Notes: a model not told the origin generated them from the letters alone. Shown: positions 35,586-44,890, numbered from the stretch's first letter. The stretch is DNA of 64,000 nt from Pseudochelatococcus sp047501465 (GCF_047501465.1 NZ_JAZDRL010000001.1:186001-250000); one strand, 5' to 3'. A program made the numbers and translations.

Positions 35586-36272
35586 ATGCCAAGCGCTTAT
35601 CAACTGCTGATCGTCGATGATGAAGCCGACCTGCGCGATACCCTGTCGGAGCAGCTAAAGCTGACCGGCGATTTCGATGTCTCGACCGTCGGTACCGCAT
35701 CCTCTGCGATTGAGGCTGTGCGATCTGATCGGATCGATCTTGTTATTATGGATGTCGGGCTGCCAGATATCGATGGTCGGGAAGCGGTGCGTGTCATGCG
35801 CCGGAATGGTTTTCGCGCCCCGATTCTGATGCTGACCGGCCATACAGAAGATGCCGACACCATACAGGGGCTTGAGGCAGGCGCGAACGATTACATCATC
35901 AAGCCATTCCGCTTTGCCGTGCTGTTGGCGCGCATCCGTGCGCAGCTTCGCCAGCATGAGGCAAGCGAGGATGCTGTGCTGTCGGTAGGGCAATATACGT
36001 TCCGCCCGGGTGCAAAGCTGCTCGTTGATAACAAAGGTTCGCGCCTTAAGTTGACGGAGAAGGAAACTGCCATCCTGCGTTTTCTCTACCGCGCTGAGGA
36101 TCAGGTCGTGACGCGTGAAACCTTGTTGGCTGAGGTGTGGGGCTACAACGCCAATGTAACCACGCATACGCTGGAGACGCACATCTACCGTCTTCGTCAA
36201 AAGATTGAGGAAGACCCCTCTAACGCCCGTATTCTCGTGACGGAACCGGGTGGCTACAAGCTGGTGCCATGA
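35586..36272 (+). CDS. OmpR/PhoB-family response regulator, orphan
   Basis: A 228-residue two-component regulator. The receiver domain has the acidic pair in LLIVDDEADLRD, phospho-acceptor Asp56 in LVIMDVGLPDIDG and the lysine in NDYIIKPFRF. The C-terminal winged-helix DNA-binding domain shows LKLTEKETAILRFLY and TTHTLETHIYRLRQKIEEDP. No histidine kinase gene is adjacent; the next gene encodes a lone cyclic-nucleotide-binding domain. The C-terminal helix sequence resembles regulators of the alphaproteobacterial core genome, but I cannot assign a pathway. Confidence 0.9.
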   Translation: MPSAYQLLIVDDEADLRDTLSEQLKLTGDFDVSTVGTASSAIEAVRSDRIDLVIMDVGLPDIDGREAVRVMRRNGFRAPILMLTGHTEDADTIQGLEAGANDYIIKPFRFAVLLARIRAQLRQHEASEDAVLSVGQYTFRPGAKLLVDNKGSRLKLTEKETAILRFLYRAEDQVVTRETLLAEVWGYNANVTTHTLETHIYRLRQKIEEDPSNARILVTEPGGYKLVP

Positions 36273-36321
36273 GTGAGTATATGCGCGGTAAAACCAGGTG
36301 CGCCATTAAACGAGGCCTGCA

Positions 36322-36765
36322 ATGGCGCTGAATGATGAAGTTGCCTTTCTATCGATGACGCCGGTGTTCAAGGGGTTTGAGCGTGACGCATTGCGTCGTC
36401 TTGCGCTTTCTGCGCAAACGCGCCTGCTGCGTGCTGGTGAAGTCCTCTACCGTCAGGGAGACCCTGCTGAGGGTGGCTTTGTGATTATGTCGGGGCGGAT
36501 TGATATTGAAAGCGCCCTGGACGGAAAAAAATTCCTGGCTGGTGCGGGTGATCTGCTTGGTGAGCTGTCGCTCATCATTGAAACCCAATGGCCCTCTACA
36601 GCGATTGTTCGTGATTCTGCATCTGTAATGCGTATTTCCCGGTCGTTGATGCTGCGCATTCTGGCGGAGTTCCCGGCTTCTGCTGTTGCATGCCGTGATG
36701 TTTTTGCGCGCCGACTGGGACGCATGTCTTCGGAACTGGAAGAGATCAGACAGGTTCTTCTATAG
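36322..36765 (+). CDS. Stand-alone cyclic-nucleotide-binding domain protein
   Basis: A 147-residue protein that is only a CRP-type beta-roll (VLYRQGDPAEGGFVIMSGRI, GDLLGELSLIIETQWPSTAI) with a short C-terminal helix. The GELSL segment corresponds to the phosphate-binding cassette, although the usual R-x-A motif is not obvious (QWPSTAIV instead). There is no helix-turn-helix, so it does not bind DNA as CRP/FNR does. It follows the orphan response regulator by 49 bases on the same strand and may act with it. Confidence 0.85.
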   Translation: MALNDEVAFLSMTPVFKGFERDALRRLALSAQTRLLRAGEVLYRQGDPAEGGFVIMSGRIDIESALDGKKFLAGAGDLLGELSLIIETQWPSTAIVRDSASVMRISRSLMLRILAEFPASAVACRDVFARRLGRMSSELEEIRQVLL

Positions 36766-36824
36766 CATCAAGGGCGGCTGGTTAATGCCGCCCTTGCGCC
36801 AACCGTTCCCCTTTTTATAAACGA

Positions 36825-38300
36825 TTACATGTTGTAGGCGCGCTCGCCGTGCTCGGCGATGTCGAGGCCTTCGCGTTCCACTTCCGGGGTTACGCGCAGT
36901 CCTACGATCAAATCAACGACCTTGAACAGGATTGCCGAACCAATACCCGTCCATGCAACCGTGAGCAGAACACCCTTAAGCTGGGCAAAAACCTGCGGCC
37001 CGATCTCGACCGCTACAGCCACAGCCTCGCCCGGTGATGCCACATAGTCGACAAGCCCGGCGCCGCCTAATGCTGGTGCCACCAGAATGCCCGTGCCTAT
37101 GGCGCCAATGATTCCACCGACACCATGGATGCCGAACACATCAAGCGAGTCATCATAGCCAAGGGCATTCTTGATGGTGGTGCAGAAGAAGAAGCAGACT
37201 GCTGAAGCGATAATGCCAAGCACTGCAGCGCCAACAGGGCCTACGAAGCCCGCCGCTGGCGTTACCGCAACAAGACCCGCGATCGCACCAGATACCATGC
37301 CAAGAAGTGATGGCTTGCCCTTGACGCCCCATTCCGCGAACAACCAACCGAGAATGCCGCCAGCGGTTGCAAACAGTGTGTTCACGAATGCCAGTGCTGC
37401 GCCACCTGTTGCCTCAAGATTCGAGCCAGCATTGAAGCCAAACCAGCCAACCCACAGGATGGATGCGCCGATCATTGTCATGGTCAACGAGTGTGGTGGA
37501 AGGGCTTCCTTTCCGTAGCCAATGCGTTTGCCAACCATGATTGCGCCAACAAGGCCCGCAACACCTGCGTTGATATGCACCACGGTGCCACCGGCGAAAT
37601 CCAAGGCTCCCCAGCTAAAGATCTTGCCAGCATCAGCTTCTACAGCTGCCAGATGGGCTTGTGCGGCGGCACGTGCGGTGTCATCGGTAGCAGCAGCAAC
37701 AGCACGCGCTGCATCAGCTAACGCGTCAGGCCCTGCCCAGTACCAGACCATATGTGCCATCGGGAAGTAGATGAAGGTCAGCCACAGTACGGTGAATAAC
37801 AGCACCGCTGAAAAGCGCGTGCGTTCCACAATGGCACCTACGATGAGTGCGGGGGTGATGCAGGCAAATGTGGCCTGGAAAGCGATATACGCATATTCCG
37901 GGATCACAACGCCGTTTGAGAATGTTGCCGCTACCGATGAAGTATCGACGCCTGCCAGGAATAATTTGCTAAACCCGCCGACGAAGCTATTCAAACTGCC
38001 GCCATTGGTGAAGGCCAGCGAATAGCCGTAGGTAACCCAGACAATGGCTGCAACCGCAACGATAGCCAGCACCTGTGATAGAACGGATAGCATGTTTTTG
38101 GAGCGCACAAGGCCACCATAAAACAGTGCAAGCCCTGGCAGTGACATGAACAAGACCAGTAGGGCGCTCACCAATACAAATGCGGTGTCGCCTTTATCCG
38201 GCACGGGGGTTTCTTGTGCCAAAACAGGTGTTGCGGCGCAGACCAGTGCCAAAGCTAGCGGTGCGAGAACACCCGGCGATATGGACCTTAAGAACTTCAT
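36825..38300 (-). CDS. amtB: Ammonium transporter AmtB
   Basis: A 491-residue ammonium channel with signal peptide (PLALALVCAATPVLAQ) and eleven core membrane helices. Family hallmarks include LPGLALFYGGLVRSKNMLS, the first pore histidine in FAGGTVVHINAGVAGLVGA and the second in DVFGIHGVGGIIGAIGTG. An insertion of alanine-rich sequence (ADAARAVAAATDDTARAAAQ) lies in a loop after the sixth helix. The ATG at 38300 has GGGAGGAG ahead. It starts 17 bases after glnK, and the pair is probably transcribed from a sigma-54-like promoter upstream of glnK. Confidence 0.95.
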   Translation of the reverse strand: MKFLRSISPGVLAPLALALVCAATPVLAQETPVPDKGDTAFVLVSALLVLFMSLPGLALFYGGLVRSKNMLSVLSQVLAIVAVAAIVWVTYGYSLAFTNGGSLNSFVGGFSKLFLAGVDTSSVAATFSNGVVIPEYAYIAFQATFACITPALIVGAIVERTRFSAVLLFTVLWLTFIYFPMAHMVWYWAGPDALADAARAVAAATDDTARAAAQAHLAAVEADAGKIFSWGALDFAGGTVVHINAGVAGLVGAIMVGKRIGYGKEALPPHSLTMTMIGASILWVGWFGFNAGSNLEATGGAALAFVNTLFATAGGILGWLFAEWGVKGKPSLLGMVSGAIAGLVAVTPAAGFVGPVGAAVLGIIASAVCFFFCTTIKNALGYDDSLDVFGIHGVGGIIGAIGTGILVAPALGGAGLVDYVASPGEAVAVAVEIGPQVFAQLKGVLLTVAWTGIGSAILFKVVDLIVGLRVTPEVEREGLDIAEHGERAYNM

Positions 38301-38317
38301 TGAGTGAACTCCTCCCA

Positions 38318-38656
38318 TCACAGGGCGTCGCGCCCGGTTTCACCAGTGCGGATGCGGATCGTCTGTTCTATGGGTAAAACAAAAATCTTGCCGTCACCGA
38401 TCTGGCCGGTGTGGGCTGTGGTCTTGATGGTGTTGATCACGCTGTCCACAAGCTGCGCTTCAATCGCAATCTCGATTTTGAGCTTGGGCACAAAGCTCAC
38501 GGCGTATTCGGCGCCACGATAGATTTCCGTATGCCCTTTTTGACGGCCATAGCCTTTCACTTCGCTCACTGTTAGCCCGTGGATGCCGAGCGCAGTCAGA
38601 GCGTCGCGAACTTCTTCAAGCTTGAAGGGCTTAATGATGGCCACGACAAGTTTCAT
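38318..38656 (-). CDS. glnK: PII signalling protein GlnK
   Basis: A 112-residue PII protein starting MKLVVAIIKPFKLEEVRDAL. The T-loop reads GRQKGHTEIYRGAEYAVSF with the uridylylation site Tyr51, and the C-terminal GKIFVLPIEQTIRIRTGETG is the nucleotide-binding signature. It senses 2-oxoglutarate, ATP/ADP and glutamine status and blocks AmtB by inserting its T-loop. The chosen start has GGAGAC upstream; a longer frame of 12 codons has no family match. It is co-directional with amtB. Confidence 0.96.
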   Translation of the reverse strand: MKLVVAIIKPFKLEEVRDALTALGIHGLTVSEVKGYGRQKGHTEIYRGAEYAVSFVPKLKIEIAIEAQLVDSVINTIKTTAHTGQIGDGKIFVLPIEQTIRIRTGETGRDAL

Positions 38657-38713
38657 GGCGTTGTCTCCTGCTGCGAATTCGGCACGCATCATTGCGGCCG
38701 ATGCTGAGGGTCA

Positions 38714-38730
38714 TACAAGCTTCATGCCAA
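38714..38730 (-). promoter_or_regulatory. Candidate sigma-54 promoter of glnK-amtB
   Basis: On the minus strand TTGGCATGAAGCTTGTA matches the -24/-12 pattern TTGGCACG-N4-TTGCW with two mismatches (CAT for CAC, GT for GC). It lies 58 bases upstream of the glnK ATG. NtrC and sigma-54 control of glnK-amtB is well established in proteobacteria. Confidence 0.5.
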
Positions 38731-38875
38731 CTTGAGGGAATGAGCAAAAAAGTTAGAAAATAGGCAGATGAAAGCGCTTTGATCAGTTGCGTGGCAGGGA
38801 AATCATACAAAATTGCCTGCCACGCATTGATATCGCTGCCTAAAAAATAATCATTGATGAAAAAACAGGCACGAA

Positions 38876-39748
38876 TTAGACATTTTTCTGAAGCGGTCGG
38901 ATCAAGCCTTCTTGCGCGACACTTGCGATGAGAACGCCGTCACGGCTGAAGATCTGACCGCGGGAGAGCCCGCGTGCACCACCACTGAATGGGCTGTCTT
39001 GCGAGTAAAGCATCCACTCATTCGCTTTGAAGGGTTGGTGGAACCACATAGCGTGATCGAGACTCGCGCCCTGGATATTGCCATCAAACACAGAGCGGCC
39101 GTGCACCGCCAGGCTTGTATCGAGCAAGGTCATGTCTGATGCATACGCAAGCACACAACGGTGGATGGCCTGATCATCAGGCAATGGGCCGGTTGCGCGC
39201 ATCCAGATGGCGAAGGATGGTTTACGCGCGGCCTGGGTACCTGGCAGAAAACGGCTGTAGTCAACAGGGCGCAGTTCGATAGGCCGTTCGGCTTCAAAGT
39301 ACGCACGGATGTGGGGCGGCATGCTTTGCAAGAACGCAGCTTTCAGCTCTTCCGGCACGGTCTCCTCGGGTGGTGGTACGATAGGCATGGGCGGTTGATG
39401 GCGTAGCCCAGGCTCGTCAATATGGAACGACGACATCAACGTGAAAATCGTTTCCCCATGCTGAATGGCCTCGACATAACGCGTCGTGAAACTACCGCCA
39501 TCGCGGATGTGCTTGACCTCGTAAACGATCGGCACTGTAGGATCGCCCGGACGTACGAAATAGCAATGCAGCGAATGTACACTACGCTCTGCTGGCACTG
39601 TGCGGGTTGCGGCAACGAGAGCCTGCCCGATGACCTGTCCGCCAAACACGCGCTGCCACCCGGCCTGCGGGCTATTGCCGCGGAATATGTTGTTTTCCAG
39701 CTGTTCAAGGTCAAGAATTGAAAGTAGGGCGGCAACAGCAGAGCTCAT
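38876..39748 (-). CDS. tesB: Acyl-CoA thioesterase II
   Basis: A 290-residue TesB with two hot-dog domains. The N-terminal domain shows FRGNSPQAGWQRVFGGQVIG and HSLHCYFVRPGDP; the C-terminal domain shows LAYASDMTLLDTSLAVHGRS, with the catalytic aspartate, and SLDHAMWFHQPFKANEWMLY. It hydrolyses medium- and long-chain acyl-CoA. The start at 39748 has GAGGA ahead; the frame extends 15 codons further without similarity. It lies upstream of glnK on the same strand and is divergent from the ubiH-family gene. Confidence 0.94.
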   Translation of the reverse strand: MSSAVAALLSILDLEQLENNIFRGNSPQAGWQRVFGGQVIGQALVAATRTVPAERSVHSLHCYFVRPGDPTVPIVYEVKHIRDGGSFTTRYVEAIQHGETIFTLMSSFHIDEPGLRHQPPMPIVPPPEETVPEELKAAFLQSMPPHIRAYFEAERPIELRPVDYSRFLPGTQAARKPSFAIWMRATGPLPDDQAIHRCVLAYASDMTLLDTSLAVHGRSVFDGNIQGASLDHAMWFHQPFKANEWMLYSQDSPFSGGARGLSRGQIFSRDGVLIASVAQEGLIRPLQKNV

Positions 39749-40039
39749 GAACACATCCTCGCATAAATAAGCCGTATGCGGCTGACCAAACAACAGTTTG
39801 TTTTAGCGCTATGCAGACCGAAAACATAGGTTGATAAGCAAATTAGTGCAAAATAAATTACACCATTCTAAAACTCGCAGCACCCTTGCTCTGCTGATAC
39901 AAGACGTCATCCTTAAGAAACGAGCTTTCATGGGGCATGTTCCAATCTGTTGCGCCGAGTGTATATAGATTGGTTAAGCTGCTGGTGGCGGATTATGGAA
40001 ATGCAGCCTTTGACTGGTGATGAAGAGGGAGTGCGGCGC

Positions 40040-41278
40040 ATGGCGAGCACGGCAGACAAGCGGGCCATTGTTGTGGCGGGTGGTGGCGCAGCTGGCCTGA
40101 GTGCGGGGCTGGCGCTGCGGCAGGCAGTGGGCAAGCGTTATCCCGTCATCGTATATGATCCGGCGTTAGCCCGTGAACCTTTGCATGAAAAAGGACGCGC
40201 CTATGCGCTTGCGGAAGGTTCCCGCCGCATGCTCAGTGTGCTCGGCGTATGGGAGCACATTGTTGCTGATACGCAGCCGATTGAGCGCATGTCCATCACC
40301 GATAGTCGTCTTGGGGATGTTGTTCGCCAGCCGCTTCTGACTTTTGATGAAGATGCCGGGGCGCATGAACCTTTAGCCCATATGGTGGAAGGTGATATCC
40401 TTGTTACTGCGCTACGTGAAGCCTGCAAGCAAGCAGGAGTCGCGCTTGAGCCAACGGCAATTACAGGGCTTCAGATATCTTCGCCCACCAGTCCCGTACA
40501 GGTTTCCCTGGCAAATGGGGCGGAGTGTGCGGCTCTGTTTGTGGTGGCGGCAGATGGCAAGAACTCGCCATTACGGCGCAAGGCCGGGATCTCATGGATT
40601 GGCCGTCCCTATTGTCAGTCTGGAATAGTAGCTACCATCGGTCATGAGCGTCCGCACGAAGGCGTAGCGGTGCAGCACTTCTTGCCCGCAGGCACATTTG
40701 CAATGCTGCCTTTGACGGGCAATCGCTCATCTATCGTTTGGGTGGAAGCAGAAGATGATGCCAAAACTTTAGTGACACTTGATGCGGATGATATCATCCG
40801 CGAAATTGAGCGCCGCTTCGGCGCATCGCTTGGCGCGCTCACGTTGCTTGATGCGCCGCGTGCGTTTCCGCTGGCGCGCGGTGTTGCGCGGCGGCTTGTT
40901 GGTGATCGGCTGGCGCTTGTGGGAGATGCAGCCCATGTCGTGCATCCGTTGGCAGGGCTGGGGCTGAATGTTGGCCTGCGCGATGTTGCAGCGTTGGCAG
41001 AGGCCGTGGCGGACACTGTGCGGCTTGGGCTCGACCCATCGGGCGCTGATACGTTAGAGGCTTACGAGCGCGCGCGCCGATTCGACGTGGTAAGCACAGG
41101 ATTGGCGATGGATAGCATGAACCGTCTGTTTTCAAACGATATTCTGCCCCTGCGTCTGGTACGGGATTTTGGTCTTGGCGTCGTCGATCGATTCCCGGGC
41201 CTCAAGCGCTTGCTTAAGCGTGAGGCCGCGGGTCTGACGGGCTCACCGCCAAGACTGATGCGGGGAGAGATGCTCTAA
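40040..41278 (+). CDS. UbiH/UbiF-family FAD-dependent monooxygenase (ubiquinone hydroxylase)
   Basis: A 412-residue flavoprotein hydroxylase of ubiquinone biosynthesis. It has the N-terminal dinucleotide motif IVVAGGGAAGLSAGLALRQA, the middle VVAADGKNSPLRRKAGI motif (DG fingerprint) and the FAD-binding LALVGDAAHVVHPLAGLGLN. The start at 40040 has GAGGGAG upstream; in-frame ATGs 14 and 30 codons earlier are less suitable. Alphaproteobacteria use one or a few such enzymes (UbiL, UbiM, UbiH, UbiF) for different ring positions, and position specificity cannot be read here. Confidence 0.9.
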   Translation: MASTADKRAIVVAGGGAAGLSAGLALRQAVGKRYPVIVYDPALAREPLHEKGRAYALAEGSRRMLSVLGVWEHIVADTQPIERMSITDSRLGDVVRQPLLTFDEDAGAHEPLAHMVEGDILVTALREACKQAGVALEPTAITGLQISSPTSPVQVSLANGAECAALFVVAADGKNSPLRRKAGISWIGRPYCQSGIVATIGHERPHEGVAVQHFLPAGTFAMLPLTGNRSSIVWVEAEDDAKTLVTLDADDIIREIERRFGASLGALTLLDAPRAFPLARGVARRLVGDRLALVGDAAHVVHPLAGLGLNVGLRDVAALAEAVADTVRLGLDPSGADTLEAYERARRFDVVSTGLAMDSMNRLFSNDILPLRLVRDFGLGVVDRFPGLKRLLKREAAGLTGSPPRLMRGEML

Positions 41279-41300
41279 GCGCATCGCCGTTTTAAATAAA

Positions 41301-41334
41301 AAAGGCCCACGATTCATCACCGTGGGCCTTTTTA
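41301..41334. terminator. Bidirectional terminator between the ubiH-family gene and pckA
   Basis: An 11-bp stem AAAGGCCCACG / CGTGGGCCTTT with a 9-base loop, an A tract before and T5 after, between convergent genes. Confidence 0.92.
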
Positions 41335-41347
41335 CATGCAAATGCAG

Positions 41348-42973
41348 TTATGCCGCGATCTGTGAACGTGGGCCAGCTGCGCTCACGTCTGGCTCGACGT
41401 GCGCTTCGAAAGCCGCAAAGTTTTCGCGGAACATGTCGATCAGGCGTGTTGCGGTCTGAGCGAACTCTGCCTTGCTGGCCCAGGTCTTGACTGGATAGAG
41501 GATGTGTGGCTCAACGCCCGGCACTGAGGTTGGCACAGCAAAGCCGAAGTATGGATCAAGCCGGAAATCTGCCTTGTTGAGCGAACCATCCAGCGCTGCT
41601 GAAAGCAGGCGGCGCGTAACGCGGATAGGCATGCGCCGACCAACGCCGTATTTGCCGCCGGTCCAGCCGGTATTCACCAGCCAGCAATCCACACCATGGT
41701 GCGCAATCAGATCGCGCAGCAGATTGCCGTAAACCGATGGATGGCGTGGCATGAAAGGCGCGCCAAAGCAGGTGGAGAACGTTGCTTCAGGATCTTTAAC
41801 GCCCTTCTCCGTGCCCGCCACCTTTGCCGTGTAGCCAGAAAGGAAGTGATACATAGCCTGTGCGGCCGTCAGCTTGGCGATAGGCGGCAATACACCGAAG
41901 GCATCACACGTCAGCATCACGATGTTCTTTGGCACGCCCGCACGGCCGGTTGGGCTGGCGTTGGGGATGAAGTCCAGCGGATAGGCGCAGCGCGTGTTTT
42001 CCGTTTTTGAGCCATCATCGAAATTCGGGATGCGTGTCAGCGGATCAACAATCACATTTTCCAGCACTGTGCCGAACCGCTCAGTGGTTGCAAAAATCTC
42101 CGGCTCGGCTTCACGCGACAAGCGGATAGTCTTGGCGTAGCAGCCGCCCTCAAAATTGAAGATGCCATTAGCCGACCAGCCATGCTCATCATCACCAATC
42201 AGCGTGCGCTTTGGATCCGCTGAAAGCGTGGTCTTGCCGGTGCCGGACAGGCCGAAAAACACAGCGGAATCATTATTATCCCCTGTATTCGCCGAGCAAT
42301 GCATGGGCATGACGCCTTTTTCAGGCAGCACGAAGTTAAGGTAGGTGAAGACGGACTTCTTCATCTCACCCGCATAAGAAGTGCCGCCAATCAGCACGAT
42401 CCGCCGCGAGAAATCGCATGCGATGACAGTTGAGCTGCGCACGCCATAGCGGGCAGGATCTGCCTGGAAGGAGGGCAGGTCAATAATCGTGAGATCCGGC
42501 GCGAAACTTGCAAGTTCGCTGCTATCAGGGCGGATCAACAGATTGCGGATAAACTGGGAGTGCCAGGCATATTCGGTGAATACGCGGGTTTTAACCCGGT
42601 ATGCTGGATCTGCGCCGCCATAGAGGTCCTGCGCAAACAATTCCTTGCCCTTGGCATGCTCAAGAAAATCATTAAGCAGCAGATCGAAATTCTCGCGGGT
42701 GATTGCGCCGTTGTTCCCCCACCACACGGTATTTTCGGTCAGTTCATCACGAACAATGAACTTATCCTTTGGGCTGCGGCCAGTGTGAACGCCAGTGTCG
42801 GCCAGCAATGCGCCACCAGCTGCAAGGGTTGCCTCACCACGGCGCACGGCTTCTTCGCTGAGCACCGGGGCGGTCAGATTCCAGTAAACGCGCTTCAGAT
42901 CCTTGAAGCCCACGCCGGCTGAGCCAAATGTTTCAGCATTGGCCGCGCTATTGAATACACCGATGTTCTCCAC
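41348..42973 (-). CDS. pckA: Phosphoenolpyruvate carboxykinase (ATP)
   Basis: A 541-residue ATP-dependent PEP carboxykinase, converting oxaloacetate to PEP in gluconeogenesis. It carries GVHTGRSPKDKFIVRD (substrate binding), the P-loop GLSGTGKT (241-248), the metal-binding LIGDDEHGWSANGIFNFEGG and RMPIRVTRRLL near the C-terminus. The start is a GTG with GGGGAGA eight bases ahead. It is close to the chvI gene, an arrangement seen across Hyphomicrobiales. Together with the fatty-acid operon it supports growth on acetyl-CoA-yielding substrates. Confidence 0.96.
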   Translation of the reverse strand: MENIGVFNSAANAETFGSAGVGFKDLKRVYWNLTAPVLSEEAVRRGEATLAAGGALLADTGVHTGRSPKDKFIVRDELTENTVWWGNNGAITRENFDLLLNDFLEHAKGKELFAQDLYGGADPAYRVKTRVFTEYAWHSQFIRNLLIRPDSSELASFAPDLTIIDLPSFQADPARYGVRSSTVIACDFSRRIVLIGGTSYAGEMKKSVFTYLNFVLPEKGVMPMHCSANTGDNNDSAVFFGLSGTGKTTLSADPKRTLIGDDEHGWSANGIFNFEGGCYAKTIRLSREAEPEIFATTERFGTVLENVIVDPLTRIPNFDDGSKTENTRCAYPLDFIPNASPTGRAGVPKNIVMLTCDAFGVLPPIAKLTAAQAMYHFLSGYTAKVAGTEKGVKDPEATFSTCFGAPFMPRHPSVYGNLLRDLIAHHGVDCWLVNTGWTGGKYGVGRRMPIRVTRRLLSAALDGSLNKADFRLDPYFGFAVPTSVPGVEPHILYPVKTWASKAEFAQTATRLIDMFRENFAAFEAHVEPDVSAAGPRSQIAA

Positions 42974-43106
42974 GAGCTGGTCTCCCCTGATGCTCCGGCA
43001 TTCTAACTGGTCACCGGTTCGTTACATTAGTTCATGGCAGAGTGGAACCATGCAATTGCGCAAATCCCACCCATACGGCCATATCCACTATGCGCCAGAT
43101 GCATTC

Positions 43107-43127
43107 GCTCCAGCTCCAGCTCCAGCT
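43107..43127. repeat. Short tandem repeat (GCTCCA)3
   Basis: Three and a half copies of GCTCCA lie next to the stop codon of the HugZ-like gene. They are non-coding and too few to be a clear phase-variation switch. Confidence 0.6.
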
Positions 43128-43929
43128 ATCTCTCCCGCGCCCGCGCTGCCAATGCCGCGAGGGTAGGACGAAGCTGGGATTTGTCTTCAAGAGGCCGGTC
43201 AAACCATACACGCGTCGAGGCATAACCGTCGATCAGGTCAATCCCTTCCGGATCAATCCCGACAGCTTGCCAGTTGCCGCTTTCTGCGCCTGCCAGAACC
43301 GTGGCATATAGCAATAATGCATCTTGATGCTCTTCATTGAGATGCGCAATGGCTTCTTCCTCAATCTGCGCAATATCAGATGCGATGTGGCGTTCAGAGA
43401 GAATGACATCGGGCGAAAGTGTATGGATGCGGCCAAATCCCGCAATCAGATGACAATGCGTTGGTACGATGCGATAAAATGCAAAATCGGCAAAATCAGC
43501 ATAGCTGGCTGCTCCGGGATGACGGGCCAGAAAACGTCTGCGATCGTTAGAATCGACGCTTATTGTGGCATGGCCCGACATGCTTACACGCGGTTGTGCT
43601 GCAGGATCGTATGAAGGCGCTGACGCGGATGCTTGAGCAAGCAGCAGGGAGCTCCGCGAATCGCCGGTGATGTTCTGGGTATGCACTGCAAGACGCGAGA
43701 TCAGGATAATCGGCGTCCCATCAATCGCTGTTGCAACGTTAACAAGTGAAGCAAATGGGGCCCCATCAGCACAAAGTGTCGCCATTGATCCGAAGCGCGC
43801 ACCTCGTAAAAGTTGCTTCGTGCATAAAACAGGATCAAATGCATTGACGTCCGAAGTGCCAGGAAGGGCAGGAAACCCCGGAGAAGCGATTGATGCATCA
43901 GCTGTTTTTGATTGTTTATCAATCGACAA
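43126..43929 (-). CDS. HugZ-like pyridoxamine-phosphate-oxidase-fold protein
   Basis: A 267-residue protein with an N-terminal split-barrel flavin/heme-binding domain (LLRGARFGSMATLCADGAPF, FADFAFYRIVPTHCHLIAGF) and a C-terminal DUF2470 domain (EEEAIAHLNEEHQDALLLYA). This pairing is typical of HugZ/HutZ proteins linked to heme handling. A TTG start at 43929 with a strong GGAGGT site is preferred over the ATG 20 codons upstream, which has none. It is divergent from chvI. No heme uptake genes are nearby, so a heme role is by family only. Confidence 0.82.
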   Translation of the reverse strand: MSIDKQSKTADASIASPGFPALPGTSDVNAFDPVLCTKQLLRGARFGSMATLCADGAPFASLVNVATAIDGTPIILISRLAVHTQNITGDSRSSLLLAQASASAPSYDPAAQPRVSMSGHATISVDSNDRRRFLARHPGAASYADFADFAFYRIVPTHCHLIAGFGRIHTLSPDVILSERHIASDIAQIEEEAIAHLNEEHQDALLLYATVLAGAESGNWQAVGIDPEGIDLIDGYASTRVWFDRPLEDKSQLRPTLAALAARARER

Positions 43930-44136
43930 AGGTGTAACCTCCGTTCGAGGTGCGGGGTGGTAGACGGTATTTTGTTTGCATGCGCGCACGTGTAATGCTT
44001 AGAGAGTAGCAAGCCGCTTCCTGTTAGGAAACCTCACGGTTCAGACATGGACCACAAACGGAAGCTGCAGTTTGACATAATTTGGCCTTTCTCGCTGGGC
44101 CACAGTGAAGGTCTGTTCGAAGGAGAGCGACATCGC

Positions 44137-44838
44137 ATGCCCACCATCGCCCTTGTAGACGACGATCGCAATATCTTGACGTCAGTATCCATTGCGCTGG
44201 AAGCGGAAGGCTATCGCATCCAAATGTACACTGATGGCGCAAGTGCACTGGATGGTTTGGCTAACGATCCGCCAGACATGGCTATTTTCGATATCAAGAT
44301 GCCGCGCATGGATGGCATGGAGCTTCTGCGCCGTTTGCGCCAGAGCACTGATTTGCCTGTTATCTTTCTGACTTCGAAAGATGATGAGATCGATGAATTG
44401 TTCGGCCTGAAGATGGGTGCGGATGATTTTATTCGTAAGCCATTCTCGCAGCGTCTTCTGGTGGAGCGTGTGCGTGCGGTGCTTCGCCGTGCCGCCCCCC
44501 GTGACCAGGCCATGCCGCGTGAAACTGATGCTGCTCGCGTGCTTGAGCGTGGGTTGCTGAAAATGGACCCCGAGCGCCACACCAGCACCTGGCGTAATGA
44601 GCCGGTGACATTGACGGTGACGGAATTCCTGATCCTCCAGGCCTTGGCGCTTCGTCCCGGGGTTGTAAAAAGCCGCAACGCCCTGATGGATGCTGCTTAT
44701 GATGATCAGGTTTATGTCGATGACCGCACGATCGACAGCCACATCAAGCGCCTTCGTAAAAAATTCAAGGCGGTCGATGATGACTTCGACATGATCGAGA
44801 CGCTTTATGGCGTTGGTTACCGCTTTAAAGAAGCATAG
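44137..44838 (+). CDS. chvI: ChvI-type response regulator without adjacent ChvG
   Basis: A 233-residue OmpR-family regulator. The N-terminus TIALVDDDRNILTSVSIALE, phospho-acceptor Asp52 in MAIFDIKMPRMDGMELLRRL, and FLTSKDDEIDELFGLKMGAD are nearly diagnostic of ChvI/BvrR, the acid- and envelope-stress regulator of Hyphomicrobiales and relatives. The DNA-binding domain ends DDRTIDSHIKRLRKKFKAVD. AGGAGAG precedes the chosen ATG; the frame extends 30 codons further. The sensor kinase gene chvG normally follows directly, but here a terminator and 650 bases of non-coding DNA follow. Confidence 0.92.
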   Translation: MPTIALVDDDRNILTSVSIALEAEGYRIQMYTDGASALDGLANDPPDMAIFDIKMPRMDGMELLRRLRQSTDLPVIFLTSKDDEIDELFGLKMGADDFIRKPFSQRLLVERVRAVLRRAAPRDQAMPRETDAARVLERGLLKMDPERHTSTWRNEPVTLTVTEFLILQALALRPGVVKSRNALMDAAYDDQVYVDDRTIDSHIKRLRKKFKAVDDDFDMIETLYGVGYRFKEA

Positions 44839-44858
44839 GCTGACAAGCTTGAGTGAAT

Positions 44859-44890
44859 TGTGGGGCGCATTGTCGTCCCACATTGTTTTT
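44859..44890 (+). terminator. Terminator directly after chvI
   Basis: Stem TGTGGG / CCCACA with a 12-base loop, then TTGTTTTT, 20 bases after the stop codon. It closes chvI as a single-gene unit. Confidence 0.7.

Noticed and set aside
43107..43127. GCTCCA tandem repeat as a phase-variation tract
   Set aside because: Only about three copies, located after the stop codon and not in a promoter spacer.
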